Positions 1-10,886 of a DNA stretch of 60,000 bases are shown here, one piece after another. The notes under the pieces are model-generated. The model saw only the letters and a list, made by a program, of their open reading frames with translations. It did not search any database and was not told the DNA's origin. Where the stretch lies: positions 58,049,554 through 58,109,553 of the forward strand of contig OX485803.1 in the NCBI GenBank assembly GCA_950295325.1. Direction: 5' to 3'. This DNA is from Polytrichum commune. Lineage: Eukaryota; Streptophyta; Polytrichopsida; Polytrichales; Polytrichaceae. The translations under genes were made by a program, and so were the position numbers. Position 1 is the stretch's first letter. Each line of letters starts with the position of its first letter.

Positions 1-3000
1 CTATAATCTTGATGCAATTGGAAGAGTCAAATTGTGTTGTGTGTGAGTATGAGCAATATTCGAGAAGTGTGAAACCTTGTCTTGATGATGTGTGAATCTG
101 TTGGTTGAACGTAAGTAAGGCGAGTAGTCTGATGAGAAATGTCTGAGAGAGAGAGTAAAGTCTGTTTTGTCGAAGTAGGAAGTGAAAGATATATTGGGGG
201 ATAGGCGGATAAAAGAGAAAAGTCTGAGTGATAGTCTGAAAGAGTAGTGTCTAGAGAGTTCGGCGTTGTCTAAGAACATTTGCAATAATCTGTGGAGGGC
301 AATGGCCGAGAGCATACGGAATTATAGTCCGAAGGGCAAGTAGACTCAGTAAGGTTGTGAGAGCTTCGTGTCTATACCAACGAGTGTACCTTGGGTGATT
401 GCCTGAGAGATTATAGAGTCATGTGAAATCTGGAATGGGAAGTGAAAGTCTTGGCGATAAGCAAGAGCCTATTCGCCGTGATCTGAGAGTCTGTGAGGAA
501 AAGACAAGTTGCTTGAGAGGGGCGATCGCCTGTTCATTAGCGAAATGACCACATCGTCAGCAACAGGCTGAAGTCAGAGTGAAGCTTGTGAAGAGCGAGG
601 CCATTACCAGAGAAAGATTAAGTGGCCATAGCCATTAGCAAAGGTGGAAGCCAAGAGTCAGAGATAGACGTTACCCGGCAGTTGCCTAGGTAAGGGTATA
701 GCCTGGGTAGGGCCATTGAGCAGAGAAAGGAGATGAGAAGTCAGTAACAGGTAGGCTATAGGCTGCCAGGACGTTACCAAGAAGGAGGAGACATTACCAT
801 CAAAGAGTAAGATTATACCTTGTGCAAATTCTTAGTAAATAACAGTGGACTAAAAGCCTTAACACAGGATATCGCCTAGCTTGTCGTGCATCGTTGTGCG
901 TATTGACAGTGTGGATGTTTTTTGAGATGAGTTGCCAGGTTTACTAGATAAGTGGAGGTGATGGCTACTAGCTTTGCGACACTTGCATGATGGTTGTAAG
1001 TTGATTAAAGAAGAAATTAAATTGTTGAATTACCGCAATTGTGATTTATGATGAGCAAAGACTATGCGGTTACAGAAAGACATTACCCCGGACTTTGTCC
1101 TGACTATGAGCCATTGACCACTTGCCAAGCTTTTGAGCTTCACGACTGAAATAGGTCAAAGACATAGAGTGATAGAAATTTTCCCTGAAGATAGGACGGA
1201 ATCACTCACGACTAAGGAAACACAAAGGAACCATAAGAGTGGAGAATAAGGGGAATAATGAAGGAATGAAGGAAGAAAGACCCTAAGATGTTATTAAGAA
1301 CCTTAATCCAATGTGACATTAACCCTTATAGACACTATCTCAGTCTTCCTGGAGACTTTGTTCCCTGGGTTTTGTTGTTTTGAGACATAGCAAAAACTTA
1401 CTACAGGATTTGAGGAGGAGGAGGCTAGGGGCCCTTTATAGGGCATTGCCCGACCTAGGTACCTAGCTTGCCCTTCAAAGAAATTGTTTAAATACACTAG
1501 GAAATGTGTCACATGGCAAAAACAACATTGAGATGTGCTTGGAAAGTTATGAAATTTTGCAGTGGATTTTTTTATTACATGTTATACCTATCTACCATTG
1601 GGATTGGTATTTGAAGTTCCATGGCTATAAAAAATTTTATTAAAAAAAATTCAAGAAAAAAAAAAAACAACAACAATAATAATAATAAACACGTGATTTT
1701 GGATGCAAAATGAATTCATGCACATTGCAATGGCTCTCAAAAATCACATTTGTGCCAAACATGGAAATTCCGAGTCCCAAAGGTTCACAATTTAGTTTAG
1801 AATTTGATGCAAAAATTCTCATGTCAAACGGATGTCATCCCATCATCCATGCGCTCATGTCAGCTTGGTTTAATTTTTTTTCAAGTAGTTGCCCCACCTT
1901 GTACCCCTTCACCCATACCCTCGGGGGGGGGGGGGGGCAGTGTGTTAAAAAGTTAAGGATATAGGTGCGAACAACCACTATTTTATAGGGGGGTATTACT
2001 TTCAATTTTTTTTTTTTTTTCACATGCTATCATTATGTAAATTTCTACTTTGGGTTAATAGAAAAATGGCTTGCATTACTTATTATTCCAAATAACCTAT
2101 TATTCCATACCATATAGTACTTTAAAGATGTCCAATGCCATTTTTGATACCCTATATTACTCTTAACTCCATTTATAATTTTTAGCCCCCATGTTTTTAA
2201 AATACCCTATCATTTGTTCGCACGTATATTGCTACTCCAACCAATGACTACCCCCCCCCCCCCCCCGAGCCCATACCCTAAAGTCTCACATATGTTGACA
2301 CATAGATGGTTAATATTTTTCCACGTAGCACGTACAATGTCCCACATCATATCCATACTGTTGGATGCTGAAGAACACCTTCGGAATTTCTCAGTCAAGT
2401 AAATCCCTAAACCAAGGTTAAGAATCCAAAATTATTCTACACCATTTTATAGTATTAAGTGTCACTTACTAATTGAGATTATGTGATGCAATAACTTTAG
2501 AATTTGATTTTTACTAACAAAGATTGGATAAGTTGTGCGGACATTATAGAACGGAATTGATTTTCCTAGCTAGATAAAATATGACATTCTCAATAGATAG
2601 TTATTAGTAGCACTAAGTAACTCCAAATACGAAGTGACACTAAATACCTTAAACAATATTGTAGTGAGCTCAAATTGAGATGAACCATCAACAAATTTAT
2701 AAGGGGTAGGGATTTTCTTTAAATATTAATCACCCTCTATAGGTGCTATAAAATCAAATTCAACTGGTTATATCTTGTGATCCTTTGGTTTTTCTTTATG
2801 AGTTTGAGGTACATTCCATAAATTCCTCTTAAATAATGGGTAATTTTCTTGAACTCTGACCGGTTATTTCTCAAACTCAACCACTTCATTTGTAACTAGT
2901 GGTCAGCTCTCCCCATTCATGCGGACCATGTCCAAAGTCTAGAGTATAAACTTATTTCTAATACCTAATCTTGGTACTGTGTAGCTCAATTTTGCCCACC

Positions 3001-3568
3001 GTACACTGTAGTGTGTAACTGGTATGGGTTGGAAATTAGTGTGGCCCACACTAAATTTATAGTACTTGCCTTGGTTAACATTAGTAATGTTATAGTACTT
3101 GTCTTGCCTTAAATTTTCATCCAAATATGCAGACCAAGAAACCCACACTAATTTTTCACATTGTAAACTACCGTGGGCCACTTCAAATTACTATTTTAAA
3201 ATAGTGTGGGTCAGTGGGAATTCGTGTGGCCCGCACTAATTAAACAAAACAGTGTAGCCTCATACACACTCATGTCAATAATATGCTACCCTTCCCATTA
3301 TAATGGGGACGTGACTTGCTAGCTAACATAATCAAACACAGTCCCGAGTCAGCCTTGCTCACAACACTTTGCGGACAAACAATTGCACGAGTCACACTTT
3401 CAATGACTTATCAACACCTGACTCAAAGTGAGTCTTGCTCATGAATCATGGTTTTGAAGGGCACTAGGTTTTCCGGAGCTTCTATATTAAAAGCCTATTT
3501 CCACAATTCAGGGGCAAAACTTTAAAAGAATAAATGGCAACGATGATGTTCGATAATAACAATGCGTA
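1..3568. other. Non-coding, repeat-like region
   Basis: No convincing gene is seen; the open frames are short and lack recognisable domains. The first 1.3 kb is purine-rich on the plus strand with recurring GAGAGT and GTCTGA words, suggestive of old mobile-element sequence. Around 1430-1445 the minus strand reads CCCTATAAAGGGC, a TATA-like core that could belong to an LTR or a promoter read leftwards; there is no supporting gene. Long homopolymers lie at about 1923-1936 (G), 2012-2022 (T) and 2252-2267 (C). The rest is AT-rich with nothing recognisable. Confidence 0.5.
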
Positions 3569-3951
3569 GGGCCGGTTCACACTATGGCCAAACTTCGAGA
3601 GGAGAAGCGTTTGGACCAATGAAAATGCAGAAATGTCCAAAGTATGTCCTCTCGGCCTTCACACTAGAGGCCGAAGTCCAAAGGACGTCGCCTCCAAAAG
3701 AGCCTAGGTGGCAGCACTTTTAGGAAGTTATGGCGCCAAGAGTTCGGCCTCTCGAGCCAAGTTTGGGTTGAGCAAAATGCTCGACCCAAACTTCCGTCGA
3801 GAGGCCGAACTTTTTTTCATTAAAATATTCAAAATCTGACAGTGGATTATTTTAATATACTTTTTCAGCCCAAAGGCTTCTCCTCTCGACATAGTTTGGT
3901 CCAGAAAAGTGACGCTTCTCCTCTCGACTTGGGCATAGTGTGAACCGGCCC
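3569..3951. mobile_element. MITE 1, non-autonomous DNA transposon with GGGCCGGTTCACAC termini
   Basis: The left end GGGCCGGTTCACACTATG (3569-3586) is matched perfectly in inverted orientation at the right end (3934-3951), and similarity continues inwards through a GAGAGGAGAAGCG block. A second nested inverted repeat, about 34 bp per arm, lies inside at about 3739-3773 and 3779-3812 and contains TCGGCCTCTCGA. At 383 bp with no coding capacity this is a typical miniature inverted-repeat element able to form a long hairpin. Target duplications are not clear (left flank GTA, right flank TTA). It shares its terminal motif with the elements at 4920 and 13992. Confidence 0.8.
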
Positions 3952-3997
3952 TTAGGATGTGTTTCCAAAATGAGATTTGAGCTTCATAGTTGTGCAC

Positions 3998-4451
3998 CAG
4001 AGCCCAACATTTTCCTTTTTGATTGCACCCATACCGAGACCATGCCCATCAGCAGTGACCTATGCCCACCCATGCCCACCCATAGTATGACATGTGCCCA
4101 CCCATGCCCACACATAGCATGACATGTGCCCACCCATGCCCACCCACGCCCCACCCATGCCCACCCACGCCCCACCCATGCCCACCCATGCTATTCAAAT
4201 TGCACCCATGTATTCAAAAATTGTGTAATGTATATTGTGTAATGTGTCTTGTATGATTATGTAATTGTGCCCCACCCATGCCCACCCATTATAATATCAA
4301 ACCCATGCCCACCCATGAACAATAATATCGCAGCCATGCCCACCCATGCCCACCTATGAACAATAATATTGCACCCATGCCCACCCAAAACCCATGGGCA
4401 TGGGTGGGTATGGGCATGGGCATGGGTATGGGCACCCAATGTAGGGCTCTG
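3998..4451. mobile_element. hAT-like MITE carrying a 10-bp minisatellite
   Basis: The left end CAGAGCCCAACATT and the right end, whose reverse complement is CAGAGCCCTACATT, form 14-bp terminal inverted repeats with one mismatch. They are flanked on both sides by the perfect 8-bp direct repeat TTGTGCAC (3990-3997 and 4452-4459). An 8-bp duplication with CAGRG-type termini is the signature of hAT transposons. The interior has no reading frame of note; it is mostly a minisatellite, so the element is non-autonomous. Confidence 0.85.
4042..4432. repeat. CCCACCCATG minisatellite with an inverted arm
   Basis: About 4042-4192 and 4266-4388 consist of imperfect copies of GCCCACCCAT, with variants CCCACCCACG and CCCACACATAG and AT-rich interruptions containing AACAATAATAT. 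At 4391-4432 the same motif continues in the opposite orientation (GGGCATGGGTGGG type), so the array can fold back on itself. The C-rich strand gives spurious frames rich in His, Pro, Met and Trp. It lies wholly inside the hAT-like MITE. Confidence 0.85.
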
Positions 4452-4919
4452 TTGTGCACACTACAGTATCTATTGGCTCTTGTCTTGAGAAGAACTCTAG
4501 ACTGCCTAATATTATCGTATTATGGTACCATGGCAGTCTATTGTGGTAATGATACTTGCAAATTGTAGTACTGTATCATGGCGGTTTCGGTGTTGATTAT
4601 ATCATGTGGGGAATCGTCGAAAACATTGGAAAAGGAATCTCGACCAAAATCTCATGTTTGTAAAGGAAGGGTGAGAATCTAACCGAATATTTCATTTGTC
4701 GAAATGAAACCGTAGTATGAAGATGGTGTGCAATATGGTTCACATGGTTAGTGCAAAGTGAGTGCCAACAATCTCCGTGAATGACAAATGGCACACATGC
4801 TTACCATTTTCCAAGGGAGCCCGACCTAAACCCAGCTAGTTACTTTGAACGTTTCCACAATACTCTAGAAGATTCTGGAACACGAGGCATGGTGAGTTGG
4901 GAACTTCACAATCTAACTT

Positions 4920-5437
4920 AGAGCCGGTTTACACCTAGAGGCCGGGCCAATTCCCCTTGAGGCCGATTGCATGAAAGTTCAACCCCTTTTGGGTTGGAGG
5001 CCGGCCTCAACTACACATTATAATAAGGTTATAATGGGGGCCAATTTTTCCATATGTAAAGGCCTTAGGGTCAAGAAGCTAGGCCGATTCAATAAATCTA
5101 CCATGATCCAACGGATCTAACATAATCTAGCATAGAGCCGTTCATATTTTCACATAAGCCAATGGATATAGTTTGTTGAAAAAATCATATTCTATTAAAA
5201 AAGGTTTTGTTTATTGAAATATGACATTGGCCCTCCATTTTGGGTGCACCCAATTCAACAAGCTCGGGCCGTGTCATACCATGCATTTTTTGATTAAAAA
5301 TTCCATACCACCAAATCGGCCCAGCCTCTAGGTGTAAAGGGGTTGGGACCGATTTCAACCTTTTGGCCAATTATAAGTGAGGATTTCAAGCCTCTTACAC
5401 AACGAATTGGCCCGGCCTCTAGGTGTAAAGCGGCCCT
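4920..5437. mobile_element. MITE 2, related to MITE 1
   Basis: The left terminus AGAGCCGGTTTACACCTAGA and the right terminus, reverse complement AGGGCCGCTTTACACCTAGA, begin inverted repeats of about 33 bp that differ at few positions. The flanks AATCTAAC (left) and AATCTACT (right) may be a decayed 8-bp target duplication. The interior is non-coding, about 518 bp in all. The terminal motif matches MITE 1 (GGGCCGGTTCACAC) except for transitions, so both probably used the same transposase. Confidence 0.75.
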
Positions 5438-6082
5438 AAATCTACTGCAAGAACAAGACTACTGCACAGTGCAGTGTTTATTACTCTTCAATTTCAAACA
5501 ACACTAAATTGTTGCAAATTTCACTTGATTCATGGATTGTGGTTTGCAGTATGTCCCCTTTGAGTATAGTCCCCTATCGAAAGATGGCAATAGCCTATGG
5601 GCATAGTGACTTTTGATTCATTCTTGCTTCCTCCGAAGCCGGGAACTGTTTTAGCTCTTCATAGGAGTGGTTGTCTTGGGTGTAATTGTTCTATCTAAAT
5701 TCAATGAGAATTCAATGTTCTTTGTGAATTCCAACACTCACACATTGGAACTAGCTAGAGAGAGCAAGAGAGAGGACCTTGAATGGGTTGGCATAAATAA
5801 GCTGTTTCATCATTGGGTATTTGACTCTACTTGAGTGTGGACAATGAGACGCATTCACTAAACTAGACAATGGACTAAGATTTAATTGTCCCTTGTCAAG
5901 GTGGTCTCTATGTGTCAGAACATCTAACAATTCATTATTTTAGAATAGTAAAAGCGTAATTTGAAGACCCTTATGGTGATCAAGGCTAGACATCCACCTC
6001 TTCGAGTTGGTCTCCACCACTATTAGCAAGGTAAAGGGGGAGTTGAGTAGAAATTTGACCCCCGCAAATGTGTGATTAATTC
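5438..6082. other. Non-coding, nothing recognised
   Basis: AT-rich sequence between two inverted-repeat elements. A stretch near 5757-5773 is AG-rich. No gene, RNA or element boundary could be supported. Confidence 0.4.
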
Positions 6083-6343
6083 GTAACCGGTTGGCCGCTT
6101 TGTTTCGCCGAGGTGGCACTACACGATTGGCTCTGAGCACACAGGTTTGCAGACGATAACCTCGACATCCCAGCCGGTTATGATCATCTAAATCGGTTAT
6201 GGTGACAGGTGACCCACTGTTTAGGTCACCTACGCGGCTCAACAAAGCGGCCAACCGGTTACGTCCGGTAATCGTTTTATTGGAACCGGTTATCGGTGCA
6301 GAACCGGTTCTGCACCGATAACCGTTCCAATAAAACGATTACC
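6083..6343. repeat. Compound inverted-repeat (foldback) structure
   Basis: Two palindromic units sit side by side. The first has perfect 22-bp arms at 6083-6104 and 6241-6262 (core AACCGGTTGGCCGCTTTG) enclosing 136 bp. The second is a loop-less hairpin with arms 6267-6305 and 6306-6343, complementary throughout except for one extra base in the left arm, centred on GAACCGGTTC. AACCGGTT recurs in both units. This could be a foldback transposon or two nested MITEs; the spacer between units is only four bases and no target duplication is evident. Confidence 0.75.
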
Positions 6344-7357
6344 TAATACATCTCAAGTGGGTCTTTTGAACAAACTTGGGACCAAGTCTGTGTTAATTCT
6401 AAGGTTGAATAAACTCTTAAAAACAAGTATGGGCTAGAATGCAATTTGGTTGCAATTCTCAAAGCCTTGGCCCCATCTCAAAGCCATGGGCCCCTTATGA
6501 TAGCTAGTATTATGTATTCTAGGCAAAATAACTATACTATTTTTGTCTAATTAGTGTGCGTTTTCATTTAGAGTTACGCATTGTTGTAACATAATTTTTA
6601 GAGTACCATTTTTTTACCCAAACAACATAAGTAGTTAGTATGCACATTAAAGTTAACTTAGTTGGTAAAAAACGATAATGTTGGTAAACAATTATAGCGA
6701 CACGTAAATCCAAATGGCAACACACACACTAATCAAACAAAACAATGTAGTTATTCAACCAAGTCAGAACAACTTTCAAAGTCTCTCCTCACTACATTGA
6801 TCATCCCAGTTAGTGTGTGTTACTATTTGGAGCTATGCAGTGAAATAACATCTTACTCATGAGTTCAATCTTTACTAACAAAAGTTTAATAAGTTGTTCG
6901 GACATTATAAAACATAAATGACTTTGCTTGGTAAAATATTACATTCTTGATAAATAGTTATAGAGAATAGTAAGACACAGGAATTGGGGTGATCAGTGTA
7001 CCCATCGTGTGTCATAGGGCTGGTAACTACATAACTGGGAGGTAACTTCTAGAGTTCACAGGCCTGGTTTGGCAACCTGATTCTTTGTTACCCCAGTTCC
7101 GGTAAGTAACCCAGAGTAAGGAAGCAAGTAAACACTCCCCTTTGATCGAGATGGTCTGCCATCTCTGGCGCCCAAATCTCCACACAATCTGTCACTGGCA
7201 ATCACAGGTGAAGCAACCGGCGCCCCTCCACCCCTTCAAACCTTCTGTTAAAAACACCGGCAGCTGGCGTAGGGTTTACCGGATGCAGCCCGTGCGTTCG
7301 CTAGAACGCTCCCTCCAAAACCCAAAACCCTTCATTAGCATGCTCTTGTTGGATTCC
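6344..7357. other. Non-coding, upstream of the FLA gene
   Basis: AT-rich until about 7020, then more balanced. Nothing recognisable before the GCACC-rich tract that begins near 7358. The longest open frames here have no domains and run into the repeat. Confidence 0.4.
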
Positions 7358-7402
7358 CCACCGCACCGCACCGCACCGCCACGCACCGCATCGCATTGCA
7401 TC
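7358..7402 (+). repeat. Imperfect CCGCA-type short tandem repeat
   Basis: CCGCACCGCACCGCA and diverging copies (CACGCACCGCATCGCATTGC) form a short pentamer-like array roughly 1.1 kb upstream of the FLA start codon, probably in promoter or leader DNA. Confidence 0.7.
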
Positions 7403-7642
7403 GTTGGAGCACCGAAATACTTACAGGTGAGCATAAGGTGCTGCATTTCGAGCAACGATGGGCTGTTGGAATAATAGTTAGCAAAGTTAACCAGCCTGAA
7501 GAACAGAGGCATTGTGAGCTGTATGTTGTCATGTTGCAGAATGAGTCCACAGGATGTCAAGTTCTGCATTGTATATCCCTTGACTCACGGAGTAACCTTC
7601 GAGGACTGATTGGTTGCTATTGCTTAAATAGTTAGCAGAAAG

Positions 7643-7692
<50 letters not shown>

Positions 7693-7708
7693 GAGGAGGA
7701 GGAGGAGG
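7643..7708 (+). repeat. GA microsatellite followed by AGG repeat
   Basis: An uninterrupted GA dinucleotide run of about 45 bp (about 7644-7688) passes directly into AGG triplets (about 7689-7708). GA tracts are common in plant promoters and leaders, where they can bind GAGA-binding factors; here it lies about 830 bp upstream of the FLA start codon. Confidence 0.9.
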
Positions 7709-7966
7709 GTGGTGGTGTGTTTATAGCTGTATGTTGTCACGGGAAGGAAGCAGCATTGTGCATAAGCTCCTGCAACAAATACCCGGGTGGTCTTACTTGA
7801 TCAATGTACCTCTTTCTGTAGCCGGGTATACGCTTTGAGGGCTCATTGGAGGTAGCGTGGATGGGTAATGAGATCAGACATGATATTATTGTTAACTGTA
7901 GAAGTCTGCTTGAATGGTCAGAATTTAAGAACTTGGTGAACTTGGTAGTGAAGGAAGGCTGTAAAT

Positions 7967-8441
7967 ATATGTTTCACATTTAGGAGAAGCTGACTATCGA
8001 TGGTGATGTTGCAGGAAGAAGAGGACTCGTTAGAGATTTCGGTTCATGTTGGAATACTGATGCGTTTGGCATTTAACAGGTTTTCTGTCTTGGGTTCACG
8101 GTAGTGGTGTGACTACATGTGCAATATCTTGGCCTGCTAACTGCTAGAGTTTGGGGCTCGTGCAGGGTCTAGGCTTTGGGTTCTGGGGGAACACTAAATA
8201 GGAGTGGCATTTAACAGGTGCTCTAAATCGATTGCTTCATCGCGGTTTTGCAGGAAGGTGAGGGTTAGAGTGAGGGAGGGAGGGAGGGAGGAGGGAGAAA
8301 GAGAGTGCGTGATGGAAGTCATGTAAGAAGACTGTGAAGATGTTTCGCATTTAAGAGAAGCTCGATGGTGGTGCTGCAGGAGGAAGGGGAAGGAATCAGT
8401 AGGGGATTCAGGAATAGTGATGCTTTTGGCATTTGACAAGG
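7967..8441 (+). repeat. Duplicated segment upstream of FLA
   Basis: Two diverged direct copies, about 7967-8082 and 8336-8441. Each has TTTCRCATTTARGAGAAGCT near its start, a TGATG...TGCAGGA block, and ends with TTTGGCATTT followed by ACAGG or ACAAGG. A partial third end (GTGGCATTTAACAGGT) lies at about 8204-8219. The copies are spaced about 370 bp apart just upstream of the FLA coding start, so they are likely promoter or 5' leader sequence. Confidence 0.7.
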
Positions 8442-8535
8442 TTTGGGTTTTGCAGGTGGTGAGAGCAACATCTTGGCTGGTGCTGGAGTTGGTGGCTTTG
8501 GGAAGAATAGCTAGTGTGGCGTGAAGAAGAGAATT

Positions 8536-10886
8536 ATGAACATGGCGGGGCGGGGGATGATAAAGAGGTTGATGGGGTTTGGGATGTTGTTGGTGGCCGT
8601 GGTTGTGTCATGCGTGAGTATAAAGGGAGCCGCAGGCCAGAATGTGACGGAGGTGTTGTCGCATCACCCCAACTACTCCACACTGATGCGCATGCTGGTG
8701 GCCACGGGTGTAGCAGCCGAGATCAACATTCGCTCTTCGCTCACCCTGCTGTGTCCTGACAATGCCATCCTGGACCCCGTGGTGGCGCAGAATGCCAACA
8801 GCAGCCTGCAGCAGCTGGGCGATGTGCTGCGATACCATGTGCTCCTGCAGTACTTGGACATGACGGAGCTCAAGAACATGAACAACGGCTCCGGTCTGGT
8901 TACCACGCTCTACCAGACCACGGGCCGCGCGCAGGGCACTGACGGCTTCGTCAACGTCTCCGACCTCCCCAACGGCGCCGTGCAGGTCAGTCGACATAAC
9001 CATGCATCGCCGGCCATAAAAATACTCCAGAAAACGGAGTCCTTTTCGGCCACATAACCCAAATCATCATCATGATTTATAGTCGCGTGGTTTTCAGTGT
9101 CTTCTTTGTGATTTGCACCCTTAGATGCAGGAGATTTGCCGTTTTGCAAGAAAATTATGTCGGCAATGTTACCGTTTCTGCATCATGTGCGAGTTTGGTC
9201 ATGGCCGAGAGTTAGTGAATTTAGCTGCGTATTCTTGCTTACATGGTTATGCTAGCTCCAAAAGCTTGAAAACCATCATTTCCAGATGTTTCGACACGTG
9301 ATTTTCAGTACCTTGCACCCTTACATACATGAGGTTTTGCAAGAGGATAATGTCGTCAATATTACCGTTTTTGCATCACGTGTGAGTTTGGTCTTGGCCG
9401 AGAGAGTTAATGGATTCATCTGCACATTTCTTGCTGACACGATTGTACTAGCTCCAAAAGCTTGAAAACCTCGCCATTTGGAGCTTTGTAGCTCTGAGTT
9501 GAGCTGAGGTGGCTTGCATATCACTTAAATCTGGGAGCTTGAAGAGCTGATGGCTTTGTGTTTTGTACTTCTTTCAAATGTTTTTTTGAAACTCCGAGAG
9601 CTTGAAGAACCAAAAGTTGCGAAATGTTGCCGTTACTGCATCATATGTGGGTTGATTAGTTCAGCTGCGCATTCTTGCTCAGTACATGATTGTGTTACCT
9701 CCAAAGGCTTGAAAACCTTGCCATTTCTTGTGAGAGGGAGCTCTGTATCTTGGACTAGACATCAGGCAGCACATCACTTGATTTTAAGAGCACGAAGACG
9801 GGCTGACGATGTTTCCGTGTTTTGTACTAATTTCCAATACAGTTTTGTAACTCCAAGAGAAAGCTTGATGAGAAACCTAAAAGTGTGAAATTTACCACCT
9901 GGATGCAGGTGGGCACGGCGGCGGGAGTGATGCAAGCGGCGATCCTGACCAACATAACGCAGTACCCATACAACTACACGTTCTTCCAAGTGAACGGAGT
10001 GGTGGTCCCAGACGGCCTAACCACCGCCCCTCCCGCAACCGCCAACCTCACAGACATACTCACCAAAGCACTTCATTTCACCACACTCCTCAGTCTCTTG
10101 GAATCCACAGGTGTAGGTGCAGCTCTGGCTACACGCGAGACAGGCACAGGCCTGGTCCTATTCGCGCCCTCAGACGATGCATTTGCAGCTCTTCCCGCAG
10201 GGGCACTCGCCAAGCTCACAGCCGCAGAGAAGGTCGCCTTGTTGCAGTACCATGCCCTCACAGCATACGCACCTCTTGGGTCACTCGAGAAACTCACCAA
10301 TCCTGTCTCAACTACTCTTGCCACTCCCCCCACATCCAGTAGTTTCACACTCAATATCACTGCTCTTGCTGCAAACGTGGGCATCTCCACAGGCTTGGTG
10401 AACACTTCGGTGACCAACACGCTGTATGATAACCCCCCGGTGGCTGTTTTCTCCATTGGTGCTGTGTTGCTTCCCAAGGAACTGTTTGCTCCTGGGCCTG
10501 TAGGTGCACCGGTGCCTTCTGCTAGCACTCCCATTGTGGCTCCTTCTCTTGCTCCTGCTCCTTCGTTGCTGGCTCCCCCTACCCCTACCCCTGTGCCATC
10601 TGCATTGCCATCGACTCCTACCCCAACCCCAACCCCTGCATTTACTCCTGGAATTGCTCCTGTGCTTGCTCCATCGGCTGCCACGCCAGCTCTTGTTCCT
10701 GTGACGTCTCCACCTGCGCCTCCTGCTTCCGCTCCTCTTGCAGACACATCTTATGGCCCAGCTGGGTCGCCTTTGCAAAGCCAGACATCACCGAACGCAG
10801 CAGAGGGAATGTTGGCTCCCCGGTTCTTCGGTTTAGTTGTTGCTGCTCTGCTCCCTCTTGTGGCGGCATACCTTAGTGTTTTGTAG
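8536..10886 (+). CDS. Fasciclin-like arabinogalactan protein (FLA), two FAS1 domains, GPI-anchored
   Basis: Two exons, 8536-8985 and 9909-10886, join in phase 0 (CAG|GTCAGT donor, TGGATGCAG|GTG acceptor) to give 475 residues. The frame opens earlier at a GTG, but ATG 8536 is the first in-frame methionine and starts a secretion signal (residues about 1-34). FAS1 domain 1 follows, with CPDNA (73-77) and the YH motif (100-101). FAS1 domain 2 has LFAPSDDAF (234-242) and YH (264-265). Residues about 345-432 are rich in Ala-Pro, Ser-Pro and Thr-Pro, the sites for hydroxyproline-linked arabinogalactan. The hydrophobic tail (about 456-475) is a GPI-anchor signal. FLAs sit on the outer plasma membrane and cell wall and act in adhesion and wall properties. 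The order matches the two-FAS1 FLA group, and N-glycosylation sequons are frequent. Long antisense frames over exon 2 are composition shadows. Confidence 0.93.
8986..9908 (+). other. FLA intron made of three diverged tandem repeats
   Basis: The 923-bp intron separates the two FAS1 halves. Three related segments fill much of it: about 9087-9273, 9295-9470 and 9600-9718. Each contains a TTRCCGTT...TGCATCA block, then ATTCTTGCT or a close variant, and ends in CCAAAAGCTTGAAAACC (third copy CCAAAGGCTTGAAAACC). Units 1 and 2 also share GAGTTTGGTC and TGGCCGAGAG. The intron apparently grew by local duplication. Confidence 0.8.

Noticed and set aside
1-1512. LTR retrotransposon on the minus strand
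   Set aside because: The TATAAA near 1435 and compositional style are suggestive, but there is no paired LTR, primer site or element protein to support it.
4042-4388. CRISPR-like array
   Set aside because: The repeats are 10-bp units without spacers, in a plant MITE; it is a minisatellite.
4257-4439. Trp/Gly/His-rich minus-strand frame
   Set aside because: It is translation of the 10-bp minisatellite and not a real protein.
5940-6254. 104-codon minus-strand frame
   Set aside because: It lies mostly across the inverted-repeat structure; no domain or homologous pattern.
8521-8535. GTG start five codons upstream of the FLA ATG
   Set aside because: Plant nuclear genes rarely use GTG; ATG 8536 gives a normal signal peptide.
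10073-10747. Long antisense frame opposite FLA exon 2 (224 codons)
   Set aside because: It mirrors the GC-rich, Pro/Ala/Thr codon pattern of the FLA; the protein is Gly/Val/Ala-rich without domains.
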